A stretch of DNA of 64,000 nt, from the NCBI GenBank assembly GCA_036927565.1, contig JAYESD010000006.1, forward strand, positions 105,683,353 through 105,747,352, given 5' to 3'. A program made the translations under genes and the position numbers. The stretch is from Tuctoria greenei (lineage: Eukaryota > Streptophyta > Magnoliopsida > Poales > Poaceae). Of the stretch, positions 44,470-57,389 are shown piece after piece (position 1 is the stretch's first letter; each line of letters starts with the position of its first letter). The notes beneath the pieces are model-generated. The model saw only the letters and a program-made list of their open reading frames with translations. It was not told the origin of the DNA and made no database searches.

Positions 44470-45447
44470 CCTTTTTAGTGAGCATTTTGACAAGATGAAA
44501 AAGGATCATTCTTGTGATGTTGAAAAACGCCATAGAGATGAGTTTGTTTATTGGTTTCGTAAACGAGTAAGTACATGCAGGTTTTTACTTTGAGGAAATA
44601 TTGAACAAATATGTGTTCTGAAGTTGGTTTATCGATGACCCCTTTTATACTAATGTGTACAGATTACGACATTACACAAAGAAGGCAAAGTAACCGATTA
44701 TTTGTGTGCATTATCTAGAGGACCTGATCGTCAGGCACATTTTTTAGTCGATCATTCATAAATTGCCTCTTCTTTCGAACAGCAGAGGTGGAAAAAGATT
44801 TACGGATGCAAAACAGTGGTGTTGTTGTTCGAGATGGTGCTCATGAGTTGTATGGAGTAATCAAGAAAATGATTTCTATCGATTTTGAAAAAAAAACAAG
44901 AGGTTCTGTTATTTGAATGTGACTGGTTTGATCGGCCTCGTTCCGGTCAGAGCCAAAGAAGAGGCTACAAAATGGATCGATACGGAATGATAGATGTTGA
45001 TGCTACTCTTTCTCAATTAAGTATGAGCCTTACATTCTAGCCACACAAGAAGAACAAGTTTTTTACGTTAGAAGTGTGAAGCAACCTAAATGTGCTACAG
45101 TTGTTAAAACGAAGCCACAAAACCTTTTTGCCATGCCCCCTGGAGATAGTGAAAATAATGTCACTAAGACGATGGAGGCTGAGACATTTGTTGATCGACA
45201 ACTTACTGATATAAATGAGGATAGGACCGCATGGGATAGGAATGACATTGAGGCAGCAACCGGTGATGCTTTCGCTCTTCAAATGAGAACATGTGATCAG
45301 TTTGTGACACATAGAGTTCCATCAGAAAATGAAGATGATGATGATGACAACAACAACGACGGTGATACATATATAAATGATGGTATTGTACCTTCAATAT
45401 TTGGGGGGACAGTGAAGATGATGATTTTTTATATAAGTACTGTGTGA
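44470..45447 (+). pseudogene. CACTA DUF4216-type C-terminal region
   Basis: HFDKMKKDHSC..RHRDEFVYWF, ITTLHKEGKVTDYLCALSRG and HELYGVIKKMISIDF-like residues lead to VLLFECDWFD, then EPYILATQEEQVFYVRSVKQ and VVKTKPQNLFAMP, and finally an Asp/Asn-rich stretch. This is the usual C-terminal domain order. 45076-45447 is open (123 codons). Stops and a frame change near 45040 make it a pseudogene; some gaps may be introns. Confidence 0.7.
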
Positions 45448-45489
45448 GCTAGTTGTACGTGAACTATTTGATTTTTTTTTTTGAAAAGA

Positions 45490-46990
45490 TAGAAGCCGCT
45501 ATTCTATTTAGCAACAAGCTTAGAAGCAAGCCGATATTGAATCGTGGTGAAAGTTCCTAATGCAACAATTGTCTTTTGCGATGATAGATCCTGACGCCAA
45601 GAACTGGTGAATTGTGGCAAAAGTTCATAATGCAACGATTGTGTTCTGTGGCGATAAATCCTAACGGCACGAACTGGTGAATCGTGGAAAAAGTTTCGAA
45701 TGCAGCGACTGCATTCCATGGCAATAGATCCTAACGCCACAAACTGGTAATTTGTGGCAACATATCCTAATGCAACGATTGTGTTTTGTGGCGATAGATC
45801 CTATCACCAAGAACTGGTGAATCATGGCAAAAGTTCGTAACACAACGATTATGTTTTCATGGCGATAGATCCTAACGCCACGAACTGGTGAATCGTGGCA
45901 ACAGATCCTAATGCAACAATTCTGTTCCATGGTGATAGATCCTAATGAACGAACTGGTGAAGCGTGGCAAAAGTTCCTAATGCAACAATTGTGTTTCATG
46001 GTGATAGATCCTAACACCACGAACAGGTGAATCGTGGCAAAAGTTCCTAATGCAACGATTATGTTCCGTGGCGATAGATTTAACGCCACGAACCAGTAAC
46101 TCGTGGCAACATACCATAATGCAACGATTGTGCTTCGTGGCGATATATCCTATCGCCACGAACTCGTGAATCGTGGCAAAAGTTCCTAATGCAACGTTTG
46201 TTTTTTTGTGGCGATAGATCCTAATGCCATGAACTGGTGAATCGTGGCAATAGATCCTAATGCAACGATCATGTTCTGTGGTGATAGATCCTAACGTCGT
46301 GAACCGGTGAAGCATGACGAATGTTCCTAATGCAATGATCGGGTTTCGTGGCGATAGATCCTAACGCCACAAACTTGTGAATCGTGGCAAAAGTTCCTAA
46401 TGCAATGATTCTATTTCGTGCCGGTAGATCCTAAGGCCACAAACTGGTATTTTGTGGCAACAGATCCTAATGCAAAGATTGTGTTTTGTGGCAATCCAAT
46501 CTCCACGAACTGGTGAAGCGTGGCAAAAGTTCCTAATGCAACGATTGTGTTCCGTGGTGATAGATGCTAACGTCACAAACTAGTGAATCGTGGCAATAGA
46601 TCCTAATGCAACAATACTGTTCCGTGGTGATAGATGCTAACGCCACGAACTAGTGAATCGTGGCAACAAATCCTAATGCAATGATCGTGTTTCGTGTCGA
46701 TTGATGATAAAGCCACGAACTAGTGTATCGTGGCATCAAATTCGTGGCAATAGTCTAATGCCACGAACTATTGAATCATAGCAACAAATCCTAATGCAAC
46801 GATCGTTTTCCATGGCAATAGAAGCTAATGCCACGAACAAGTGAATCATGGCAATAGATTCGTGGCGATAGATCCTAATGCCACAAACTAGTGAATCGTA
46901 GCAACAGATCCTAATGCAACAATCGTTTTCTATGGCGATAGTTGCTAATGCCACGAACGGGTGAATCGTGGCAAAAGACCAAGCTTACTG
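45490..46990. repeat. CACTA subterminal repeat array, about 72-bp unit
   Basis: About twenty degenerate copies of a unit containing GATAGATCCTAACGCCACGAA, CTGGTGAATCGTGGCAAAAG and TTCCTAATGCAACGATTGTG. GCCACGAA and TTCGTGGC are inverted words within the array. Since 72 is a multiple of three, the minus strand shows long repetitive pseudo-ORFs (45504-46954). In En/Spm the subterminal repeats bind the element's own TnpA-type protein; a similar role is inferred. Confidence 0.8.
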
Positions 46991-47040
46991 CAACGATTTA
47001 GTATTCGTTGTAGTACAATCGTTGCAACAGGGCGGAATCC

Positions 47041-47048
47041 TTGTAGTG
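47041..47048 (+). other. CACTA right terminus (TTGTAGTG)
   Basis: CCTTGTAGTG ends the subterminal region. Its complement is CACTACAAGG. Coding sequence of a different element starts at the next base. Confidence 0.65.
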
Positions 47049-47455
47049 AGCATTTCTCCATTGCAACTTGTCTATGGGAGGACTTGTCACCTTCCTGTAG
47101 AATTGGAATATAGAGCCTATTGGGCCATCAAGTGGTGGAACATGACCTTCATAAAGAAGGAAAGCACCGATTGAAGCAACTCTCTGAGTTGGAAGAATGG
47201 AGAGATATGGCGTACCATAGTGCAAAAATCTACAAGGAAAGAACTAAAAGATGGCATGATAAGAGCATTACGCCTAAAAAGTTCAAACCTGGAGACAAAG
47301 TCCCACTCTTCAACTCTATGGTTAAACTCTTTGGACATGGGAAGCTCAGAAGTAAATGGGAAGGACCCTTCACCGTTGTAGAAACCTCATCCCATGGAGA
47401 AATCACACTCCAAGGTGACGATGATCATCTATTTAATGTGAGTGGGCACTGACTC
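47049..47455 (+). pseudogene. Athila/Tat-like gypsy integrase, C-terminal end
   Basis: SISPLQLVYGRTCHLPVELE and RAYWAIKWWNM, then after a frame change KHRLKQLSELEEWRDMAYHS, AKIYKERTKRWHDK, PGDKVPLFNS, KLRSKWEGPFTVVETSSHGE. This is the conserved C-terminal end of integrase in Athila/Tat-type gypsy elements. It begins exactly at the CACTA terminus and ends at a stop (47453-47455). There is no chromodomain. The upstream integrase is absent from the window. Confidence 0.8.
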
Positions 47456-48177
47456 AAATTATTTCTCAAATCCCATAAGGATGTGATGGAAAAACAAATT
47501 GATGTGATAAGTTTTATTGATATTCACACTGTTTCTTTAAATTTTTTCTAAATTCTCCGCATTTGGGCCCATACAATTATTAATCTATAGGGCCCATTAA
47601 GCCAACCCACGAAAATTTGGCCCGTACGGAGCCAGGAAGGGGTCGGTCGAACCCTAGGGTCGGCGAACTCTCTCGACGTATCTCAACAAGACTCTCGGTG
47701 CTATCGTACTTCCCCTGCCAATTTATTGATGAGAACAGAGAGAAGAACCTTGCACCATATTGAAAAATCGGTCTCCCGTTCCAAGTCATGGCCGACAAGA
47801 AGATTGTGCCTCGTCCCCACTCTAGCTCAACCTTCAACTTGAGAGGAGACATCACATTGTCCAATGACAAGTCCCCCCTCGCTTTGGAGTCCATCATGGT
47901 ATTCGATGCCATGCCTCTCGCCATGATCTCGCCACCGACAAAGAGTCCACGTGGGCATAGCACCACACCTTGTGGTGCTGAACAGTCACTCTCCCCTCGG
48001 AGGATGCCCATGAAGTCGACGACACCTGCACATTGTCATACTCTGACTGGCCTTAGGTCAGTCAAGACCTGTCTTTTTCCTGAAAAGAGATGAGTCTCTC
48101 CCAATGTTGCAGCCCAGCGAGGAGTTCATGTACAATCTGAAGACCAAGGACGGTAACGTAGTGAGGCACCACTACAA
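47456..48177 (+). other. region downstream of the Athila-like integrase
   Basis: About 720 bp. A 101-codon frame (47788-48093) starts MADKKIVPRPHSSSTFNLRG and might be part of an additional ORF of the Athila-like element, but I do not recognise it. The segment is cut at 48178 by the gypsy B LTR. Nothing else is seen. Confidence 0.4.
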
Positions 48178-51100
48178 TGTGGGGACCGGAGTCTCGACAT
48201 CCAATGATCTCATTGGGTGGTATCGTGCAATGCGACACCCAGCAATATACAAGAAAGGAATGAGAATAAAATACAATACGAAGTCTTTATTTATAAACAC
48301 GGTAGAAGTTTTATAATACTAAGCAAAAAGGAAAGTGAACTATACATCATAGCTACGCTCATATCACTATCTATGCAAAAGCAAAGTCATCCATGCCCTG
48401 GATGCTTCGCACTAGCAACCATCACTCACCAAACTTAAAGCGGCGTGCAGGGTTCCCACTCGGCTGTAAACCCTGGAGGGGGTGCAGCCTCGTCGTCAAA
48501 CTCGTAATTAGTCCTGTAATCTGCAAAAACTTATTAACTGCAAATGTGAGTTTAAGGCTTAGCAAGACTAAACCGTCTCACTAGACATGCAGGGTGAATA
48601 CTAAGCATAGTTGAGGTAAAGCAGTAAAAGACCCGCCTACGAGTGAATCCTTAGCTTTCAAGTTATTATCAATAGCTTACAAGTTTAATGAAAGCAACTT
48701 TAGTGATCATATTGCACAGCAATCAAAGTTCCAAAACAATTATAATTCAATACATCATATTCTCCTGACTTCTTCAGTATTTACTACGTCACGACAAAGT
48801 GAACACGTGCTACTCTATTACTGCGAGGGACAGTGATTGCAATCAGGACACACCTGGACAACACGACACATACGCTGCGAGTACTTACAACAATACTTAC
48901 AGCAGTACCTACATAACACTTCAATACTAGTCGTATGTGGCCACCTTTCACCCAACACTCGAATGTCGAACTGGTCGATCAGTCACGTGCAGGAGGTCCC
49001 TACGGGGGGCGTACTCGGACGTGCCCACCAGCTGATTTACACCTTGCTGCCCTCAACCCACACCTATAAAACAAAATGGTATGCCTCGACCAACTAGTAT
49101 CAAGCTACGTTAGTTTGCTAGAGCCCATTTCTCCAGTATGTCGCTGGTACCATTCAATCTTGTCCAGCAGGGCCGCATACATAGCGGGCCTTAATCAACA
49201 CGGTCAGAGCTTTGCCACTGAGATCACGTCTTGTCGCTTCCTACTCTCTGACCGGTCTCCATTTCGTATTAACAACCATTCTTTATATTTACCATACCCA
49301 TTGTAGATGAGTGTTATCTTTCTATCTCGCAACTAGATTCTAACTACTCGACTTCGACCGGTTTCCTGACAACATTAGCATGGCAGTTACTACACGAGTC
49401 TATGAGCTATTCTAACCACTCCTTGGGTTATTTGATCATGCAAGTGGATGTCAAACATCTTAAACGTAATGAACAAACATATGAAGACGTAAGGTGAATG
49501 AAAACTGCAAAGACACTGTAAGGAACTTAAATGCAAACCGGGGCTTACCTGAATGTGAGTCCGGGTCTACCTTAATCTCCGGCAGATTGACTTCAAAGGC
49601 CTCTGGCTCCTCCTCAACTTCAGTTACTACACGATATGCATATAATATATATGAATGACTTTGAAAATAAATAATATGTTTAAGGTCACAAGCTAATATC
49701 TTATGATAAATATAAGATAATGATCTTAATTGGCTTTGGGAGTTTTATGGTAGATACAAGGGACTATAATGGAGACTCTTGCAAAGAACAGGAGATGATC
49801 AAGGAAGTTTGTTGTCTCTAAAATTATGGCAAGCAATAACCTTGCCAGAATATTAGAGGAAAACTGTAGCTTTAACATAGCCACCAGTTGACTATCAAGA
49901 TAGAGGATGTTGTCTTGGTTCTAGTAAAATTGGTTTCATAATTTTCTAAGCATATATGAGTGAGATATTGAATTTCAAAGTTGCTAAGAATTCCTGGAAT
50001 TATTTTATAATTGAAATTAGACTTTCAGTTATTATCTAGGTTTGGAACTGAATTTGGATTAGATGATTATGTAAATTAAATCTGTAACTTTTATTGGAGT
50101 TGGTAAATGTCAAGAGAATGTCTAGGTCAAATTTTGGACATAACAAGGAAACTGAACATCTGTAATAATTCAATGATTGAAAAAGGCAATTGAATTATAC
50201 AGAAAGTTATACAGGTTTTTATACCAACCCACTCTTACAACTTGAAAGATCAGAGCATAAGGGTTATACAGAATTTTACTTGAGATTTTAGAGCAAGTTT
50301 ACTAGGAGAAATTGAATTTAGAAATTTGAATCCATTTATGGTTACAGTTCTGTTACATAAATGAACAGCAGATAGGAATTTGAAATTGATTTAAGTTATA
50401 CAGGCTCAATGGCTCCCAAACCTTTTCTGGCAACCAATAACAGGACAAAGTATTTCATGTGAATTTTGTGGATTTTTCCAGTGGAGAGTTTAGCTGGAAA
50501 AATTCTATTTGTGTTCGGAAAGATTGCAATCTCCAGTCTTGAAAAATGCTTTTCACTGAACGTATTCGAGACTATCAAAAATAGAGCTCAGGAGCTTTCA
50601 AACAAAATTTGTTTCAAGGTTTTTGGAGCAGTATTCAGAGATATATGCATTTTAGAAGTTTGAATAATTTCAGGAATTAATTGATTTAGTTTTGAATTCA
50701 AATTTTTACGCCTGGGTCCCACTAGGTGACGTGGCTCCTTCTGGTTGAAGCAACACGGTGGTCCACACTCTTTTTCCACGCAGACACACTGGATCCGGGC
50801 CGCAAAGTGATCCCCGGCTCTTTAACAGACGCTGACAAGTGAGCCCCCATGGCCTTCATCTTCCTCACGGCAGTTGGCGCGCGACGGCGGCGCCCGCGGC
50901 TGGGGCTCGCCGGTGACCTCGCTGCTGGCCCCTCCCGTACGCTGAGCTTAGCCAAACTTGCCGCCTGGTGGTTTTCCACCACGCTGAACTCGTTGGTGGT
51001 GTCCCCGGGGCTTTTCGACGGCTGGAACCGGCCGTGCGATGGCAGAGGCGGCGGCGACCATTCGGGCAGGGTAGAACTCTCTCATCTCTAGCTCAGATGC

Positions 51101-52550
51101 CTTGGTTTCTTGTCCAGAAGCTTTCTTGTGCCTTGAGGACCATGAATCAGGACTAGGGATGGAGAGAAACGGTCGGGAACTATGAGCTCGATGGTGAACC
51201 GCGGCTTTTTCACCCGTGGTGACCAAAACTCGGCTATCTCGGTCAACACTCGATAGTTTTCAAATCTTTTTGATGTGGAGTGTTCGCAAGGAGATAGGTA
51301 AACTATCCCTTAACCATGGTCAAGAATTATTAGACGTAGAAAATGAATTAAATCCCTGACATAGAGACATAGATATGAACTATTATCGGGAAAAATGGAA
51401 ATAAGAACGCTAAAGGCATGGCATGGCTTGAAACTTGGTGAGCACGCTTAAGACGCGATAACACACCTTTCTCTTATAGAATTCAGGGCCTGTAGAGGCT
51501 TCCACCGGCTTTTCGACGGTGGAGTAGGGGCGGTTCTTGGCGGCTTCTCCCGCAGTCGTCAGAAGACTGCAGAATACCACACAATCGGGTGAGGAAACAA
51601 CGAACCAAAAGGATGAGAAGGTGTGCAAGCAAGTTGTGAACAACTTTGATGAAGAACTCACAATACATCCTTGGCTAGATGGCAAGCTATTGTCAGAGTT
51701 CCAAGATGAGGTCAGCAGTGCGCGAGCGAAAGGGAAAACCGATGGCTTTTCACTGTGGGAGAGGGTAAGGACAAGAGGGGGGCTCTTAAACATGAAAACC
51801 CAGCTGGAAAGTGATACTTGGGCGCTCTGGCCAAGCCGTCGCCGTGGTTCCATGCAACATCGTGGTGTCGAGCGGAGAAGCACCGCAGCAGAGGTCAGCA
51901 ACGCCTCTGTTCAGCAGTACTCATCCAGTGACAGGTGGGCCCCAACGGTCATACTCACACCCATAGCACATTTGTAAATTCAATTTAAAATAGAAGATCA
52001 GCTCTAAAAATTATGAAATTTTGTCAGTATGGCAAATGAAATATGCTGAACACAATGATGTGCTCAGATCTTATGTTCAAACAAGTTTGGTCAAATTTAA
52101 AAATTCAGATTTGAATTTGACTTGACTTTGCTAAGTGTCTCAAACAAAATAGCAAATGGAATTCAAAAATCTTGAAACTTTGCAGTAAGGATATTTGGAA
52201 TATTATGAGGCCATGGAAAAATGTATAGCCAGAGATTTGAATATTTTTGACAGGGCCTAAATTTACAATAGCTATATTCAAGTTTTGAAATAATTTGAAT
52301 ATATTTAGTACTGCATATTGTTTTGCCATAGCAATTTCCATTCAATAAATTCAAAAATTGCAGAAAGGTCACTTGAATTATCCTAAGGTCATTGGTGAAG
52401 TCCATTCCCCATGTTAATAAAATTTAAGTATGAGTGAAAGCAAGATTGTTTTGATGAGATCAAGTTCATGTGCACAACCATAATTGATCTCCACTATGGT
52501 TGATAACCAACTGGTAACTAAATTTCATATTAAGGAAAAATGGGTTTCCA
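48178..52550 (-). repeat. gypsy B 3' LTR, 4.37 kb
   Basis: The minus strand starts TGGAAACCCA at 52550, right after the purine tract, and ends GGTCCCCACA at 48178. The distal half matches 1-2026 and 29093-31400. A GC-rich block lies at 50710-51950. The LTR is unusually long. Short frames such as 50849-51091 and 51410-51901 lie in this block; no domain supports them. Confidence 0.85.
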
Positions 52551-52567
52551 TTCCTCCCCCCTTAAAA
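52551..52567 (-). other. gypsy B polypurine tract
   Basis: CTTTTAAGGGGGGAGGAA on the minus strand, preceded by the palindromic TCTCGGGACGAGA. This end-of-pol/purine-tract signature is common in long-LTR grass gypsy elements. Confidence 0.8.
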
Positions 52568-52612
52568 GAATCTCGTCCCGAGATTATAATATGAAGGATC
52601 AAAGAAAAAGAT

Positions 52613-55600
52613 CTAATGAACGTATACTGCTAACAAGTCCGGATAGTTCGTTCTAAGGTATTCCTCACTTTCCCACGTTGCTTCTTCAGCGGTGTGGTTG
52701 CCGCACAAGACCTTGTAGAAATGCAAGGTGCGGCTTCTTGTGTTGCGAGTCTTCTTATCGATTATCTGGGTTGGATGCTCGGAGTAAGTAAGATCTAGTT
52801 GGAGAGCTTCCAAATCCTCCATACGGACGTCACTTGGGGCCTTGAGACATTTCCACAGCAGCAAAATGTGAAACACATTGTGGACCCCTAAAAGCAACGT
52901 TGGTAGCTCTAGCCGATAGGTCATAGGTCTGCATCGTTCAATTACTCTGACTGGCCAAATGAAGTGTGGAGCTAGCTTCCCTTTTAATCTGAAGCGATGA
53001 ATCCCTTTCATTGGGGATACACAAAGATAAACGTGGTCCTCGACGTCAAAGTGAAGGGGTCAACGCCGTTTTTCCGTGTAACTTTTCAGACGAGGCTGAG
53101 CAGCCTTGAAGTTGGCTTGAATAACTTGTACTCGTTCTTCGGCTTCATTCACCAAGTTGACACCATATATCACTCGTTCACCAGATTCACACCAATTCAA
53201 AGGTGTGCGGCACTTCCAGCCATAAAGAGCTTCATATGGTGCCATTTGGATGCTATCCTGATAACCATTGTTGCATGAAAACTTCATGAATGGTAGATGA
53301 TCATCCCAATCCTTACATGGTGGATGGCACAGGCGCAGAGCATATCCTCTAGCACTTGGTTTACTCGCTTCGTTTTACAATCAGTCTGAGGATGGTAAGC
53401 TGAGCTCCAAATCAACTTGGTACCCAGAGATGCGTGGAGCTGCTCCAAAAATCGAGCAACAAATAAGGTTCCACGATTTGATATGATAGTGTGGGGTACT
53501 TTGTGTAGGCACAGGATCCTTGCAATATACAACTCTGCATATTGCCGTGCCACATAATTGACATTGACTAGAATAAAGTTAGCCGACTTTGTATGCTTAA
53601 AGGTTGTAAGCTGACCGGCTATCTTCAAATGGTCGACTTTCACTCGCTGACACGTATCACAGTCGGATACGTACTTCGCTATCTCCCACCAGAATTTCTT
53701 CTTTAAGTTTTGGTCTATTTTGTTACTTCCCGGATGAATAGAATACTAGGACAAATGAGCTTCACCCAATATCTTCTTCCGAAGTTCCACATTGCGGGGC
53801 ACCACGATGTTGTTTTTGAACCAGATGGTAGCATCGTCGTCACATCAGAAAAACATCATCTCCCCCTTCTTCCTTCTTTGGCGAATGTGCGACATGCCCT
53901 TGTCTTCCCTCTAAGCCTCTACAATATCTTCCCTTATGGTAGGAATGAGAGCTAGATTGTAGAGCGCTCCATATGTAACCAAGTACAGACTCAACTCTAT
54001 TTATTCCATCGAGGTGATGGAAACATTATTGACATGGGACTTGCAACTCAGCGCATCTGCATTTACATTCGCCTTGCCTGGATGGTAGTGGATCTCAATC
54101 TCATAGTCTTTGATCAATTCCAAACATCTTCATTGTCGCATATTCAGGTCCATCTGGGTGAAGATGTATTTCAAGATTTTGTAATTGCTGTAGTGATGCA
54201 CTATGTTGCCCAAGAGATAGTGTCTCGCATCTTCAATGCAAGTACCACGACAGCAAGCTCAAGGTCATGAGTCGAATAATGCTTCTCATAGTTCCGAAGC
54301 TGCTGTAATCCGTAAGCGATCACCCTTCTGTCTTGCATCAATACACAACCCAATCCAATCCCAGATGCATCACAATATACATCAAATGACTTGGTTGTGT
54401 CTATTTGGGCTAATACCGGTGCTGTTGTGAGGTGTTCCACTAATGCTTGAAAACCTTCCTCACATTTCTTCGTCCATACATACTTTTTACCTTTCTTCAG
54501 AAGTTTTGTCATTGGTTTAGCTATCTTGGAGAAACTTGGAATTAACCTCCGGTAATATCCTGCTAAACCCAGGAAGCTTCGAACTTTATGTACAGACTTT
54601 GGATATTCCCATTTGAGTACTTGCTTAATCTTGCTTGGATCAACTGCAATCACGTCAACAGAGATGATGTGCCCTAGAAATGGCACTTGGCTGATCCAGA
54701 ACTCACATTTGCTGAACTTAGCATACACCTTGTGGTCTCGCAATCATTTAAGCACGATGCGCAAGTGTTGAGCATGTTCTTCTTTGGATTTCAAATACAC
54801 AACGATGTCGTCAATGAAGACCATGCCAAACTTGTCCAATTCTGGCATGAACACTGAATTCATGAGATACATGAAATGAGCCGGTGCATTGGTCAATCCA
54901 AAGGACATGACAAGGTACTCATACAATCCATACCTCATTGAGAATGTCGTCTTAGGTATATCATCTGGTCGAATCCTGATCTGATGATACCCAGAATGAA
55001 GATCCATCTTCGAGAACCTTAGCACCCACCAATTGATCAAACAGAATATCGATGCGTGGTAGTGGATACATATTCTTGATCGTGATAGCATTGAGTGGAT
55101 GATAGTCCACACATGGTCTCAATGTCTTATCCTTTTTCTCCACGAACAATGCAGAACAGCCCTAAGGTGATGAACTTGGACAAATGAAACCCTTGTCCAT
55201 AAGTTCCTTCAGCTGCTCCTTCAGTTCTGTAAGTTCCTTAGGTGCCTTCTTATATGGCTTCCTCGAGATCGGCACTGTTCTCGGTGCAAGTTCAATCTTA
55301 AACTCGACATCTATTTCTGGTGGCATACTAGCAAGATCCTCGGGAAATACATCTAGATACTCACATACCACCAGAATATCCTCAAATTTAATGGCCTCAG
55401 TGTTTTAAGTTGTTGGAGTCACTCGATAATACTCTAAAGAGTGAGAGCTTGGGGAGGGTGGAGTGGAGAATTTAGATATATCCTCCGAGGAATGATGTCA
55501 AGAATAGCACTATTGTATTGCAACCATGCCATCCCTAAGATGATATCTAACTTCTGATGCTCCATTGTAATGAGAGAGGTAAGGTATATGTTCCCGCCCT

Positions 55601-55770
55601 GATTAAAAGGTAACCTATGGACCATCTCATCTACTTCTACTTTCCCACCCAGAGAACAAATCACATATGGGGTTTTTGTGGGAACGATAGGCAACTGATA
55701 TAGAATGACACAAGACTTGCTAATGAAGTTGTAGGAAGCACCGAAGTCAAAGAGGATGACTACGGGATGA
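52613..55770 (-). pseudogene. gypsy B pol (PR-RT-RNase H-INT-chromodomain)
   Basis: Protease FDFGAS near 55755 (the usual DSGAS/DTGAS serine/threonine is Phe), then PR residues to a stop at 55434. RT: KPYKKAPKELTELKEQLKEL (55371-55162), FVEKKDKTLRPCVDY, KMDLHSGYHQIRI, MSFGLTNAPAHFM, FIDDIVVY. RNase H: FDVYCDASGIGLGCVLMQ. Integrase: CDTCQRVKVDHL zinc motif near 53660, YHPQTDCKTKRVNQVLEDM, MAPYEALYGWKCRTPLNW. C-terminus: RFRLKGKLAPHF, HNVFHILLLWKC and a chromodomain-like end (ATWESEEYLRTNYPDLL). It is cut into at least eight pieces by stops and frameshifts. The order RT-RNase H-INT and the chromodomain-like end place it among chromoviruses (Tekay/Del-like, from memory). Confidence 0.85.
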
Positions 55771-55779
55771 CCAAGGAGA

Positions 55780-57013
55780 GAGAATGTACCCGTGAGTACG
55801 GGTGCTCCTTTCGGGATGTCCTTGGTGGCGAGGTGGTGGACGTTGCCGGTTCTGGTGGCTGGCTTCTTGGGCCAGTTGCGGGGTTCCCTTGAACCCTAGT
55901 ATGATGAATGTCCCCTGCCCTGCCTGTCCTGCGGGCAGTCCTTGGCGAAGTGCACCGTACGACCACACATGAAACATGTGTACGGGGTCTGACCCGCACG
56001 GAAGGACGGAATCCCGGTGCACGCGGTGGAGGTGGAGGTTCACGCGGACTGATCCCCTGCTGCTGCTGCAGACGAAAACCTTTGTTGGTTAACTGGCGAC
56101 CACGAAATCTCGGTGGTCGCGATGGCGGCTTCCACCTCTAGCCAGATGGTGATCGATAAAACATTCGATACTTCTGAGGAACACCACCTCTGCTGCTCTG
56201 CGGAGCACTCCTCTTCTTCTTGCCAGAGGACAGCTCCCTAGTAGCGTCCTCCTGTACGATCGCGGCGTTGACAATGTCGTTGAAGTTGCCGCGATTGAAC
56301 AAGGCAAGCATGTCCATCATCTTTGGGTTCAAACCCTGGTAGAAGCACTCACACTTCCTATCTTCAGTACTCACTTGGTCCTGAGCATACTGGGCCAAGT
56401 GGTTGAAGGTCTTGGAGTACTTGTAAGAACTCCTTCCTCCTAGCTTCAGCTCCAAGAACTGTTGGAGCTTCCTCCTCATGATCCCAGGAGGTATATGATA
56501 GGCGCAAAACGCCTCACAGAATTCCCCCCAGGTCACGACATAGTCTACTGGTCGTGCGGCGAGATAATTCGCCCACCACGCACCAGCAGATCACTGCAAC
56601 TGTTGTCCCGCAAACAGGGTCTTCTGCTGTTCGGTTATTTGCAGCAAATTGAACTTCCCTTCTATGGAGCGGAGCCAGTTGTCTGCCTCCAATGGTTCAT
56701 CGGCCTCCATGAAGACCGACAGATGCATTGACGTGAAGTCCAAGTATGAACCCGGATAGGGCTGTTGTGGACCCACATCCAGTCGCCCCCCTTGACAGGA
56801 CGAATGTTGAACAAAGGTCCACAACAACTAGGTTTGCTCATCACGTGAGCCGAGCACTGCAGTGAGAACCTCCGCGAGAGTCCTCGAATGTGCAGGAGGT
56901 GGTGGTGGTGGAACTTGTTGCAGCGGTGTCGCAGCTTGCTCCCGGGTCAGAGATTCGTCCTCACGACCACAGCTCGAGCCTCCCATCTCGGGCATCGAAC
57001 GCGTACGCACCAT
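55780..57013 (-). pseudogene. gypsy B gag
   Basis: The start MVRTRSMPEMGG at 57013 is typical of grass gypsy gag. The domains in order are a Pro-rich N-terminus with a stop at 56828, the Gag core (EADEPLEADNWLRSIEGKFN, stop at 56591; FCEAFCAYHIPPGIMRRKLQ, FNHLAQYAQDQVS, CECFYQGLNP), a basic region (GKKKRSAP) and a CCHC knuckle CFMCGRTVHFAKDC (about 55935-55975). Stops at 56828, 56591 and 56138 and a frame change after them make it non-functional. In the intact family, gag and pol would be one reading frame. Confidence 0.85.
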
Positions 57014-57340
57014 TCTGCATCCACATGATTTAAAAATCAGCAATAATGTTTGTTTTCCCTTCATCCATTTCATGTTACATGAGTGCGAATATTAGCAAGG
57101 AAATAAGTGCATAACATTCACATATATTGATAATGTACAAACTTTATACAAGATATATTATCTCATGACCAAGTTTACAGTATTGAACCCCAAAATGACG
57201 AACTCCCACTACAGAAGTGCATCCCTACTATACTTGGTCAACATGAGACGTCATACACACCTTGTCATCATGTACACACCCTCTACTATTCTTAATATGA
57301 CATAAACATAGCAACAAAATAAACACGAGCCACTACTAAC
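57014..57340 (-). other. gypsy B spacer between extra ORF and gag
   Basis: About 330 bp, AT-rich, without a supported frame on either strand. Confidence 0.4.
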
Positions 57341-57389
57341 TATATGTGGCCCCGTGATGGCAGGAGTACAGCCCCATCCTACTCCGATA

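Larger units (their letters stand above)
41567..47048 (+). mobile_element. CACTA (En/Spm) DNA transposon, decayed, left end unplaced
   Basis: A run of CACTA transposase domains (41806-45447), then a long subterminal repeat array (45490-46990), then a terminus CCTTGTAGTG ending at 47048. The reverse complement of that terminus begins CACTACAAGG, the signature of the superfamily. The expected 3-bp duplication would be AGC (47049-47051). The left terminus could not be found, so the start given is only a limit. Confidence 0.75.

Noticed and set aside
45504..46954. Repetitive minus-strand proteins in the 72-bp array
   Set aside because: They arise because the repeat period is divisible by three; the array is non-coding subterminal DNA of the CACTA element.
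48170..48177. CACTACAA next to the gypsy B LTR as a possible CACTA left end
   Set aside because: It points away from the transposase, has no matching 3-bp duplication, and only the LTR follows. A chance match is more likely.
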